DNA from: Methylocystaceae bacterium
Lineage (GTDB): Bacteria; Pseudomonadota; Alphaproteobacteria; Rhizobiales; Beijerinckiaceae
DNA: 64,000 bases
Assembly (NCBI GenBank): GCA_009773555.1
Contig: WSXZ01000012.1
Span: 62,001 to 126,000, forward strand
Direction of reading: 5' to 3'
Positions 36,518 to 44,230 of the stretch are shown piece after piece. The notes beneath the pieces were generated by a model that saw only the letters and a list, made by a program, of their open reading frames with translations, was not told where the DNA came from and did no database searches. Positions within the stretch are counted from its first letter, which is position 1. Every line of letters begins with the position of its first letter. The translations under genes were made by a program, and so were the position numbers.

Positions 36518-36751
36518 ATGCGCCATTCCCTAAGCCTGTTGTTGATCGCCGTCTTCGCCAGCGTCGCGCCCGTACAGGCCATGGCGGCAAGCGATATTCC
36601 CGACGATGTGAAGTTAAGATGCAAGGCCGATTATTCGAGGCTGTGCAGCGGCGTCATGCCCGGCGGCGGGCGGGTCCTCGCCTGTTTTCAGGCGCATAAG
36701 GGCGAAGTCTCGCCCGATTGCGCCGATGCGCTCTCGCAAATGAAGAAATAA
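36518..36751 (+). CDS. small exported cysteine-rich protein (GLG1-type repeat)
   Basis: A 77-residue exported protein. After the signal peptide (LIAVFASVAPVQAMA) comes one Cys-rich repeat: LRCKADYSRLCSGVMPGGGR then VLACFQAHKGEVSPDCADAL. The C-D-x2-RLC-x3-PGGGR-x2-C-x11-C pattern resembles the cysteine-rich GLG1 repeat found in bacterial periplasmic proteins. Function is unknown; such single-repeat proteins are common in Hyphomicrobiales. Confidence 0.75.
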   Translation: MRHSLSLLLIAVFASVAPVQAMAASDIPDDVKLRCKADYSRLCSGVMPGGGRVLACFQAHKGEVSPDCADALSQMKK

Positions 36752-36763
36752 CCACCGTCTCCC

Positions 36764-36790
36764 GCGCTTCCGCCGCTACGGCGGGAGCGC
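36764..36790. terminator. strong hairpin between convergent genes
   Basis: GCGCTTCCGCCG pairs with CGGCGGGAGCGC (12 bp with one G-T pair) around CTA. It lies between the stops of the GLG1-type gene and the PsiE-like gene and can serve both. Confidence 0.65.
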
Positions 36791-36805
36791 GCCTCACCGG
36801 CGCGG

Positions 36806-37261
36806 TCAGCCGTCCATGCCGTCCGACGCCTTGGAGGGAAATCGCGCCGAGGCGTAGCGGATCGTGAGGACGGCGAGGGAGAGAATGAGCGTCGCGCCCG
36901 CGAGGATCAGTATGCCGACGTCCGGGAGCGATTCCGTCTGCACATAGCCGATCATGTGGCGGGTGAGCGCCGTGATGCCGACATAGAGGAGAAAGCGCAC
37001 CGGCATGTGGTTGGTGCGGAAATAGATGCCGACCATCGAGCCGATTTCGAGATAGATAAAGAGCAGCAACAAATCTTCGATCGAAGCGTGACCCTTCGTC
37101 GCCATTTCGAGAAACGCTTTCGCCGCCGCCCAGACCGTCGCGCCGCCGATCGCGAACAGTCCCAGAAGGTGGAAGAGTTCGGTGAGCAGGTAGCCGATCG
37201 GATCCATCAGATCCAGCAATCGACGCACCGCCGGGTGTTGCTTCCTGTCCAAGTCTTTCAT
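36806..37261 (-). CDS. PsiE-like membrane protein
   Basis: A membrane protein of about 151 residues with four hydrophobic segments (LLTELFHLLGLFAIGGATVW, DLLLLFIYLEIGSMVGIYF, PVRFLLYVGITALTRHMIGY, VGILILAGATLILSLAVLTI). The pattern and the YFRTNHMPVRFLLY motif match the PsiE (phosphate-starvation-inducible) family. Its molecular function is not known. ATG 37261 is preferred over a TTG 96 bases upstream. Confidence 0.78.
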   Translation of the reverse strand: MKDLDRKQHPAVRRLLDLMDPIGYLLTELFHLLGLFAIGGATVWAAAKAFLEMATKGHASIEDLLLLFIYLEIGSMVGIYFRTNHMPVRFLLYVGITALTRHMIGYVQTESLPDVGILILAGATLILSLAVLTIRYASARFPSKASDGMDG

Positions 37262-37382
37262 CGCTTGCCTACAAAGTATGTGCAGCGTCCAGCACGCGTC
37301 GGCCGCAGCGTCAACGTCGCCTATGGCGCCGCCCGGCGCAAATGACTTTGTCGCCAAAGCGCCTTACGCTTGTCCGCGAAAG

Positions 37383-38063
37383 CTATCCTCCGAGCCGCCG
37401 CCTCCAGTCTTCGACCTTGCCGCTTTCGATTCGCCGGCGCGCGAGCGCCCGCCAGCTTTCCGCGAGCTCCGGCAGCGCGGCCATCTCAGTGAGTTCGTCG
37501 AAGGCGCGCGGGCGCAGGTAGAGCAAGGCGAAAAGCCGGGCGAGCGGCCAATCCGGTCGCGGCCTCTCCATGAGCCGCAGCAAGTCGCCGGGCTGCGCCG
37601 CGCCCGTTTCGAGAACGCGGTAGTACCAGCCGCAGCGCATCGTCTCCTGCGTGCGCCGCGCCATGTCGCGCCGGCCAAAACGAAAATTGAGGGTCAGGCA
37701 GGGCTGTCGTCCCTGGCTCACCTGCAGGCGCGCGCCGCCGAGCGCGAAGACGTCGCCGACGCAGGCCTCAGTTTCGGTGAGCCCGAGCGTCGAGATGTTC
37801 TCGCCAAAGGCGGCGGGACGCCATTCTTGCGCAAGTTCCGGCACATCCGCGCGCCAGGCGTCGTAATGCTCGCGCGGATAATGGTGCAGCGCTTTCTCGG
37901 CGCCGCCATGATAACGCCGATCCGCCTGCCGATCGCCGACGAGCCCTTCCGCCTCGATGCGCCAGGGCGGCTCAAGCGGCTCCTTGCGGATCGCGCTTTT
38001 GCGGCCTGGGGCGATCTCGCGCGGGCACCCCGCGTAGAGCGTGTCGATAGGGAGTTCAACCAT
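37383..38063 (-). CDS. MOSC domain protein (YiiM-like)
   Basis: A 226-residue protein with a MOSC domain (EGLVGDRQADRRYHGGAEKA, GENISTLGLTETEACVGDVF, and QGRQPCLTLNFRFGRRDM with the conserved Cys) and a C-terminal 3-alpha domain (LARLFALLYLRPRAFDELTE). MOSC proteins handle molybdenum cofactor sulfur; YiiM-type members reduce N-hydroxylated purines such as 6-hydroxylaminopurine. Start at ATG 38063. It stands upstream of the PsiE-like gene. Confidence 0.88.
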   Translation of the reverse strand: MVELPIDTLYAGCPREIAPGRKSAIRKEPLEPPWRIEAEGLVGDRQADRRYHGGAEKALHHYPREHYDAWRADVPELAQEWRPAAFGENISTLGLTETEACVGDVFALGGARLQVSQGRQPCLTLNFRFGRRDMARRTQETMRCGWYYRVLETGAAQPGDLLRLMERPRPDWPLARLFALLYLRPRAFDELTEMAALPELAESWRALARRRIESGKVEDWRRRLGG

Positions 38064-38097
38064 CGCGACTCATTCCCGCGCCAGCGGTCGCGCAGGT

Positions 38098-38442
38098 CTA
38101 TCTCTGAATGGAGTTGAGATAGACGAGCAGCGCTTCGATCTGCGCGGCGCTGAGTCGGAACTGCGGCATCTCGACGCCCTCATGTCCGACGACAATGCCC
38201 TCGGCGAGCGCCTCTTCGAGATTGTGCAGCGGATATTTTCGCGCGAGACCGCGAAACGTCGGCGACCTGGGATTGGCGCTGACGCCGCGCGGGCCGACCG
38301 CATGGCAGCGGCCGCAATTTTCTTGCGCGATCGCCCGGCCGCGCTTCAGCAATTGAGCGTCGACAGGCGCTTTCGCCGCGGCGGCGCCCGCGGCGAGCAA
38401 GAGGCAAGTCGTGATCGCCCAGGGCGCGAATCGGAACATCAT
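38098..38442 (-). CDS. small c-type cytochrome
   Basis: A 114-residue exported monoheme cytochrome c. Signal peptide (LLLAAGAAAA) then the haem site CGRCH at residues 43-47, a GPRGVSANPRSPTFRGLA loop and the sixth-ligand Met in GHEGVEMPQF near the C-terminus. It probably shuttles electrons in the periplasm. The redox partners are not indicated by neighbours. It ends 34 bases before the MOSC gene start on the same strand. Confidence 0.9.
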   Translation of the reverse strand: MMFRFAPWAITTCLLLAAGAAAAKAPVDAQLLKRGRAIAQENCGRCHAVGPRGVSANPRSPTFRGLARKYPLHNLEEALAEGIVVGHEGVEMPQFRLSAAQIEALLVYLNSIQR

Positions 38443-38480
38443 CGAAGTCTAGCCGCGCGCCCGGCGCCTGTCACCGCGCC

Positions 38481-38909
38481 CTATTTGCGCACGATAAGCA
38501 CCGAACATTTGGCGTGGCGAACGATGGTCTTGGCGTTGGAGCCCAAGAGATAGGTCGCCATCGTCGGACGATGCGAACCGACCACGACAAGGTCGGCGCC
38601 CCATTCCTCGGCTTCGGCCAGCACTTCCGGGTAGACGGCGCCGAAGCGCACGATCGAGGAGACGCGATCCGCCGGATAGGCGATCTTGCCACGCAGCACT
38701 GCGAGGTCCTTTTCGGTCGCCTCGCGCATCTCTTCGTCGAAATTGGGGGGAATGTAGTCGATGAAGGCCACCGGAACGAGCGGCTGAACATTGATGAGCC
38801 GAAGCTGAGCCTCATGCTCCACTTTTGCGAGCGCCACCGCCGCGTCGAGCGCGGTCTGCGTGATCTCGTCCTCGCCGATCTCCACCGCCACCAGAATTTT
38901 CTTATACAT
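38481..38909 (-). CDS. universal stress protein, UspA family
   Basis: A 142-residue Usp-domain protein: MYKKILVAVEIGEDE at the N-terminus and the ATP-binding type signature VVGSHRPTMATYLLGSNAKT with IVRHAKCSVLIVRK at the C-terminus. Usp proteins respond to starvation and stress, and the G-2x-G-9x-G(S/T) motif here suggests nucleotide binding. The open frame extends well upstream, but GGGAGG six bases before ATG 38909 fixes the start. Confidence 0.93.
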   Translation of the reverse strand: MYKKILVAVEIGEDEITQTALDAAVALAKVEHEAQLRLINVQPLVPVAFIDYIPPNFDEEMREATEKDLAVLRGKIAYPADRVSSIVRFGAVYPEVLAEAEEWGADLVVVGSHRPTMATYLLGSNAKTIVRHAKCSVLIVRK

Positions 38910-39000
38910 CCCCGCCTCCCGATGCGCGCGGCGTCGACGCCGACTCGCTCCTTCATAGCGCGGCTGGCGCCGCCGAGCTACAACGACCGTCTGCAGAAAC

Positions 39001-39516
39001 TCACTCGTAGGACGGCTCGACGGGCTCCGCGACGGAAAGGTCGCGCTCCCAGCCTTCGTTTTCGAGCACGAGCCGCTGAATGGCGACAGCGGAGCCATTG
39101 GCGTCGAGCGTCGGCAGCGCCTCGAAGCAAGACGGCCAACAGCGGCGGATGACATAGGCGATCGCCACCTGGCCTGCTTCGTTGAGAAGTTCGAGGACGA
39201 CGTCCTTGCGGAAATCCTTGAGCGAAGATTCAACGCCCGCCGCGCCGTCAAGACTCCAGACCTTGTTCACCCAGCGCTCGAATTCAAGATCATGCGAGAC
39301 GCCGCGTTCGACGACGATCGGCGCGAAGGTCGTCACGCCCGGCAGCTTGCGCGCCAATGACGGGCTGCCGCCCTCCCGATATTCAATAACTTCAGTCGTG
39401 CGCCGCAACGGCCCGACGAGCGAGACGCCCGCGACATAGCGTCCGTCCCACTTCAATCGGAACTTGAAATTTTTGTAGGGATCGATGCGTGCGGCGTTGA
39501 CGGTGAATTGCGACAT
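39001..39516 (-). CDS. phage tail-tube-like protein (T4 gp19 family)
   Basis: A 171-residue protein beginning MSQFTVNAARIDPYKNFKFR, followed by VAGVSLVGPLRRTTEVIEYR and LARKLPGVTTFAPIVVERGV. This is the conserved pattern of phage tail region (T4 gp19-like) tube proteins, which are also used in contractile injection systems. No baseplate, sheath or other tail gene is nearby. It could be a relict or a protein adapted to another use. Start at ATG 39516 with GAGGGG upstream. Confidence 0.75.
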   Translation of the reverse strand: MSQFTVNAARIDPYKNFKFRLKWDGRYVAGVSLVGPLRRTTEVIEYREGGSPSLARKLPGVTTFAPIVVERGVSHDLEFERWVNKVWSLDGAAGVESSLKDFRKDVVLELLNEAGQVAIAYVIRRCWPSCFEALPTLDANGSAVAIQRLVLENEGWERDLSVAEPVEPSYE

Positions 39517-39718
39517 TGAAATCCCCTCGGGCAATTCGCGCGCATGAGCCCTTTGATGGCCGCTTCACTCAAGCAGGCAAAGACGAAGCGCTGCGCTCTT
39601 TGTTGGACCCACTCTCCAAAAAGTGGTGGAAAAGTGGATTTGTCACGGCTACCACGTTTTTAAAAGCTCGGACTAAGTTAAGCTCAATAGCAGTTTCACA
39701 TAGTCTTTGGAGGAGTTT

Positions 39719-40633
39719 ATGAAGGCTTGGTTTGGAGCCGCACTTGCGGCGTATATCTTCGCGTCGTCCCACGCCTATGCCGCCGACAACGGCATAAATT
39801 ACGACCCTGCGCACAGCGGGGCATACCTGGCGGCGCAGAAGGCAAATGACGTCGCGACGATGAAGAAGGTCGTCGCCGACGATCTCACCCAGATCAGGAC
39901 GCTGGGCTTTTCGCGCGTCAAAACATTCTACTCGACCTATTGCACGATCAACGGGCAGCAATGCGTGAGCATCGCTGAGTTGGCGTCGGCAAGAAACATG
40001 CGCCTGATGCTCGGCGTCTTCGCCGCCGTCGACGCTAATTTCCGCTACCCCGGAACCGTCATCGCATTCGTCGTCGGCAATGAAGACATGTTCGATTGGC
40101 AAGGCAATCCGCAGCCGGCGATGCAACAGCGAATCGTGGCCGACATGGCCACGCTCAGGAGTAAGACCAACAACAAGGTTGTGGTGACGACGGCGCAACG
40201 CGCGCCGGATTGGATTCGCCTCGTCGCCAGTGACCCCCAAAAGGTGTTGCAGAGCGTCCCCGTCATCGGCGCGAATATCTATCCGTTCTGGGGCGGCTCG
40301 CCCGAGAAGGTCAACGGCAGGAGCGTCGCAAACGACATTCAGGCCACTGTCACCAATTTAGCGAGCAAAACCACCAAGCCGGTCGTCGTCACCGAGGAAG
40401 GCTGGCCGAGCTGTGGCAACAACGCCGGCATGAAGGACATGAACATCGAGTCGGAAATTGATTATTTCAGCACGTGGAAAACGCGCCAGCAGAACTTCGA
40501 CAGTTATTATTTCGCCGCCTATGACAAACAATCCGGCGGCGGCTGTCCGAACAACGACGACGCCGACAGGCATTTCGGCTTATGCAGCGAATCCGGCTTA
40601 ACGAAGGACGTCCGGCTGATGAAGTGCAAATAG
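39719..40633 (+). CDS. exported GH17-like glucan endo-1,3-beta-glucosidase
   Basis: A 304-residue exported protein (signal peptide AAYIFASSHAYAA). The fold resembles GH17 beta-1,3-glucanases: GINYDPAHSGAYLA at the start, FSRVKTFYSTYC, the acid/base Glu122 in VVGNEDMFDW and the nucleophile Glu226 in VVVTEEGWPSCG. Several Cys suggest disulfides. Bacterial GH17 proteins hydrolyse or transfer beta-1,3-glucan. GGAGGAG precedes ATG 39719. Upstream GC is lower than the average, so transfer is possible. Confidence 0.8.
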   Translation: MKAWFGAALAAYIFASSHAYAADNGINYDPAHSGAYLAAQKANDVATMKKVVADDLTQIRTLGFSRVKTFYSTYCTINGQQCVSIAELASARNMRLMLGVFAAVDANFRYPGTVIAFVVGNEDMFDWQGNPQPAMQQRIVADMATLRSKTNNKVVVTTAQRAPDWIRLVASDPQKVLQSVPVIGANIYPFWGGSPEKVNGRSVANDIQATVTNLASKTTKPVVVTEEGWPSCGNNAGMKDMNIESEIDYFSTWKTRQQNFDSYYFAAYDKQSGGGCPNNDDADRHFGLCSESGLTKDVRLMKCK

Positions 40634-40634
40634 C

Positions 40635-40697
40635 GGCGCCCCGGCGCCCACCAAAGCGCGATGGCGATGCTTCGATCGCGGGGACGACGCCGTCCCC
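40635..40697. terminator. two hairpins downstream of the GH17-like gene
   Basis: GGCGCC-CC-GGCGCC lies immediately after the GH17 stop, and GGGGACG-ACG-CCGTCCCC follows before the convergent small gene. Together they could stop transcription from both directions. Confidence 0.5.
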
Positions 40698-40718
40698 CGA
40701 CAGCTGACGAATCGAAAC

Positions 40719-40910
40719 CTATTCGACCGCTTCGGCTTTGACGAAGTTCCAGGACGCCGTGTCGACGATCCTGTTTTCGCGGTTCTCATGACTGAGCTTG
40801 GCGCGGGTGCCTTCGACCGCTGTGACGGTCCACAGATCGATCTCTTCGTCCCAGGCGCCTTCGCAATTCACAAGCGTCGTGACTTTATAAATTTTGCCGG
40901 CCTCAAGCAT
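40719..40910 (-). CDS. small protein of unknown function
   Basis: A 63-residue acidic protein, MLEAGKIYKVTTLVNCEGAW, then DEEIDLWTVTAVEGTRAKLS and a C-terminal ASWNFVKAEAVE. It looks like a small beta-barrel. AAGGA seven bases upstream supports ATG 40910. Proteins of this appearance occur as conserved hypotheticals in Hyphomicrobiales; no function is known to me. Confidence 0.65.
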   Translation of the reverse strand: MLEAGKIYKVTTLVNCEGAWDEEIDLWTVTAVEGTRAKLSHENRENRIVDTASWNFVKAEAVE

Positions 40911-41050
40911 ATTGCTGTCCTTTGCTGAACGGTCCCCTTGGGAGATACGGCATTGGCTCAACGCGACGACTCTTCATCGTCGCCAAAAAACGGGCAAAAT
41001 TAGGGAAAGCTACGGGCGACACATAGGATAGCGCTCGCCAATTCTTAAGT

Positions 41051-41762
41051 TTACGGTGTGTTAACCCCGCTGCGCATGTAAAGCGGGACGCACAGCGGCA
41101 GATCCGGAGGATGCGCGCGCCAGGCCTCCTCCAACTCGCGATCAACGAGCGCCAGCGGATCGCGCCCATACTGCAATCTGTATTTCTCGACCGCGGACCA
41201 GGTCTTGAGAAAGCTCACGAGATCGCTTTTTGAGCGCGCGATGGGCGTCTGAAACCGCGGGCAGTCGATTTCCTTGAACGGAAACGGCAGGGTCTCGTAG
41301 CGATTGAAATAGAGCGCCGAATTCTCCGCCCAGAAGGGGCCGAGAATATCGTCCTTCAGCCTGCGCAGGATCGAATCGAGCGGCTCGACATGCGTTCGCG
41401 GCCAGTCATAGGTCCATGCCGCGATGATCCCCTCGGGGCGCAAGGCGCGCCGCGCGTTTGCGTAAAATTTCGGCAGGTCGAACCAGTGGATCGAACAGGC
41501 GCAGGCGATGAGATCGACCTCGCCGCGCAGGCCGAGATCATCTTCCGCGCGCGCCAGACGATAGTCGACATTGGGCTCCTTTGGCGCGAGCGCCAGCTGC
41601 CGGGGATCGGGGTCCGTCGCGAGCACGCGGGTGAAATGGCGCGACAGTCCGAGCGCCGCCTGCGCTCGCGAGCCAGTTGAAAAGCGCGTCGGGATAATGC
41701 GGACGAAAGGCGCGATAGTCGTCGGCGTTGTCGCCGAACACCATCGTCTGGCGTGCATTCAT
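41051..41762 (-). pseudogene. class I SAM-dependent methyltransferase, broken by a deletion
   Basis: Two overlapping frames together give one methyltransferase. The start (MNARQTMVFGDNADDYRAFR ... DALFNWLA) lies in one frame and the rest (AQAALGLSRHFTRVLATDPD, then LIACACSIHWFDLPKFYANA) in another. At about 41660-41672 the frame changes and the expected glycine-rich SAM-binding motif (AWDCGxGxGQA type) is absent. So a small out-of-frame deletion has removed motif I. Either this is an inactive gene or the assembly lost bases there. It is just upstream of the YheT-like gene's end on the same strand. Confidence 0.78.
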
Positions 41763-41772
41763 TGCGGCGGCC

Positions 41773-42780
41773 TCATTTCGTCTCGAACATGCGTTGCGGG
41801 CCGAGACCTTTTTGCCTCAGCCAATGCGCCGTTGCGCGATCATGCCAGGGCGTCAGGCTGCCGACGCCATGGAAGCCCATGTGTCCCCCGCCCTGCGTCA
41901 ACGCCGTCTCGATCATCGGCAGAGTCGACCAGTCGATCGCCGCATAACTTTCCGCCGGCACCCAGGGATCGTCCAGCGCGTGCAGGATCAGCGTCGGCAG
42001 CGTGGCGCCGGCGAGGAAATTCTTCGCGGCGTTGGATTCATAATAGTCCGGCGCGCCCCGATAGCCGAAATGCGGCGCGACGAAGCGATCGTCGAATTCG
42101 TACAGCGTGCGGGCGCCGGCGATCGCAGCGCGCTCGGCGGTGGTGAGCGCGGCGCTCGGCGCCAGCGCTTCGCGTTTCATCTCATTGAGCATGTAGCGAT
42201 GATAGACGAAATTGCGCAGCGCCATCAGGCGGGCGCAGGACGCGGCGAGGTCGATCGGCGTCGACACGGCGACGGCGGCGAGAACCGGCATCCCATGGCC
42301 GCCCTCGCCGATGAATTTCAGCACGAGATTGCCGCCGAGCGAATTGCCGATGAGCACGATGCCGTGACGCGCGAGGTCGGCAGGGAGAGCGCGCAGCGCC
42401 GCGGCGAGATCATCGGTCTTGCCGGCGTGGTAGCGCCCGCCCGAGGTGGCGCGCGAGGGTTGAGAGCCGCGCAGATTGAGGCGCAGCACCGGCCAACCCG
42501 CGCCGACGAGATAACGCGCCGTGGCGATTCCATGCCGGCTGGTCTCGGACCCCGCGAGCCCATGCGCCAGAACGATGAGCGGCGCGCCGCTGTCTGTGGC
42601 CGGCCGATCGAGCCGCGCCGCGAGACGGTCGCCGTCCGGCATGGCGAGCAGCAGCCGCTCGCCGCCGACAAGCTCCGGCGGCCCGCCGACGATGATGTTG
42701 CGCAACGTCTGCAGATCGCCGCCGAGCCACGGCGCCCGCTCGCGAAAGGGAGGAAGTGCGCCCCTATTCAGGCCCCTCAA
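41773..42780 (-). CDS. YheT-like alpha/beta hydrolase, N-terminus at an island junction
   Basis: A 335-residue alpha/beta hydrolase of the YheT/ABHD1-3 family: LIVLAHGLAGSETSRHGIAT, RLNLRGSQPSRATSGGRYHA, nucleophile Ser in IGNSLGGNLVLKF, Asp in LHALDDPWVP and His in GGGHMGFHG. The N-terminal PPFRERAPWLGGDLQTLRN is the family start region. The only start is a TTG at 42780 that overlaps the end of the AAA ATPase gene, with an in-frame stop four codons before it. The native start may have been lost when the neighbouring island inserted. Confidence 0.85.
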   Translation of the reverse strand: MRGLNRGALPPFRERAPWLGGDLQTLRNIIVGGPPELVGGERLLLAMPDGDRLAARLDRPATDSGAPLIVLAHGLAGSETSRHGIATARYLVGAGWPVLRLNLRGSQPSRATSGGRYHAGKTDDLAAALRALPADLARHGIVLIGNSLGGNLVLKFIGEGGHGMPVLAAVAVSTPIDLAASCARLMALRNFVYHRYMLNEMKREALAPSAALTTAERAAIAGARTLYEFDDRFVAPHFGYRGAPDYYESNAAKNFLAGATLPTLILHALDDPWVPAESYAAIDWSTLPMIETALTQGGGHMGFHGVGSLTPWHDRATAHWLRQKGLGPQRMFETK

Positions 42781-44230
42781 TGGCCACCTTTAGCTCATCA
42801 ACAAAAATCTTGGCTTGATTTTTATTATCCTCTAATGAATACCAACACTCAAACCCAGCCATCATTAGTTGCTCATAACTAAGGTGAAGAGAACGAGCCA
42901 AATTTTCTAACCAGTCGTGGTGATCGCTGCCGTCCAATTCAGCAAGTGCTACCTCAAAATCGTGAGCTGTACGGCCGGATTTATCGGCAAATACTCTCGT
43001 GTGCGTTCGACTTAAGTTTTGAAAACTTTGTTCGATAGGGATTGTTCCTGGCAAGAAAATCATGGGCCACTCATTTTCGCCGGTTTCGATACTTCTCCTC
43101 ATATCGCCATCGTAGACGCCAACCAAAACGAAGGATCTTAGGGATTTCGGAACGAGTTTGCGAAGCTTTGTAATTTCGCTATGTCCCCCCACATCGACTA
43201 TATCAATCCTAATGCTCAGAGAGTGGTCTGCACGAGCAACTAAGAGTCGTGCAAACTCTCGAGCGGCTCTATCTTCAACTGGTACACAGACATCAGTGGG
43301 TACTTCTAAGCCAACCAGTCTCCTCATGGTCAGATCCTGATCCAGGGATGCCAACCGAGAACCCTCTCGGGTTCTGTAGAAAAACCGCACCTGGTCTTCG
43401 TTGAGCCGCGCGACCATTTGAGGAGAATGAGTTGTAAATATTATAAACAGCTGCTTGCGGACACAGACACTTGCAAAATAGTCCATCAGCGCTTCTTGCG
43501 ATTTTGGAGAAATGTATGTCTCGGGCTCTTCAGCCAAAAAGATTGCTTTCGCTTGCGCCCGACGAAGCGTCCAAAAACAGAGAAGGATTGATATCTCCCC
43601 TAAACTCATAGTACGACTATCGTATTCGAACTGATCATCCTTGACCTGAACGAAAGGAAGCACCTCTTCGCCTTCGAACTCGTCAATCTCGAAGATCCGA
43701 ATTGACTGGTAATTCTTTTTCGATACAAACCCTATTGTCCTAACCTCATCCGTGGTCAATTCTATGGGTTGGTAAGCGTCCAATAGTTGGGGCAGCCCTT
43801 GCAGTGAGCAAAATCTTTGCTGAAGCGACGCGGCGATAATTGAAGGATCAAAATGCAGCACTTCGATTGGCGCGGCAGGATCTGTATGGAGGTCCTCGTT
43901 ATCAATCTTTATTGAGCTTATCGCCTCGGTGCCATCGACATTAACAATCGCCTTCAGTTCGGCGCCAGAAAGCCTGTTTCTCACTTCAAGACGTCTCGAT
44001 GCAGCGCTCCAGTCAAGCGCTGCCCAGATCGCTCGCAGTAACGCCGATTTTCCGGCACCACTCAATCCGCATACCGCTGTTATGGGTGAGGAAAATGGGA
44101 TTTCCCCGTCGAGGAGACCGGCGAGTTTCTTGTAGCTCAAACTGCGAAGCTCATTGGGTCTGCCTGGCGACTTCGCAATCGCACGCCAGTAATCGGCTGC
44201 TTCTGCGGATCTCACCTCAATGAGCCCCAC
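42764..44230 (-). CDS. ABC-type AAA ATPase with C-terminal TOPRIM-like domain (OLD-like)
   Basis: A 488-residue protein. ATPase part: Walker A GLSGAGKS (55-62), ABC signature RTMSLGE, Walker B IFLAEEPE (about 230-237) and H-loop THSPQ (His268). After it, VPVEDRAAREFARLL (Glu319), VDVGGHSEITKLRKLVPKSL and VLVGVYDGD (Asp374, Asp376) match the Glu and DxD of a TOPRIM nuclease domain, as in OLD family proteins. It overlaps the DUF262 gene by 19 bases, so the two form an operon. Low GC against the chromosome. Likely a defence effector nuclease, by inference. Confidence 0.8.
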   Translation of the reverse strand: MGLIEVRSAEAADYWRAIAKSPGRPNELRSLSYKKLAGLLDGEIPFSSPITAVCGLSGAGKSALLRAIWAALDWSAASRRLEVRNRLSGAELKAIVNVDGTEAISSIKIDNEDLHTDPAAPIEVLHFDPSIIAASLQQRFCSLQGLPQLLDAYQPIELTTDEVRTIGFVSKKNYQSIRIFEIDEFEGEEVLPFVQVKDDQFEYDSRTMSLGEISILLCFWTLRRAQAKAIFLAEEPETYISPKSQEALMDYFASVCVRKQLFIIFTTHSPQMVARLNEDQVRFFYRTREGSRLASLDQDLTMRRLVGLEVPTDVCVPVEDRAAREFARLLVARADHSLSIRIDIVDVGGHSEITKLRKLVPKSLRSFVLVGVYDGDMRRSIETGENEWPMIFLPGTIPIEQSFQNLSRTHTRVFADKSGRTAHDFEVALAELDGSDHHDWLENLARSLHLSYEQLMMAGFECWYSLEDNKNQAKIFVDELKVAIEGPE

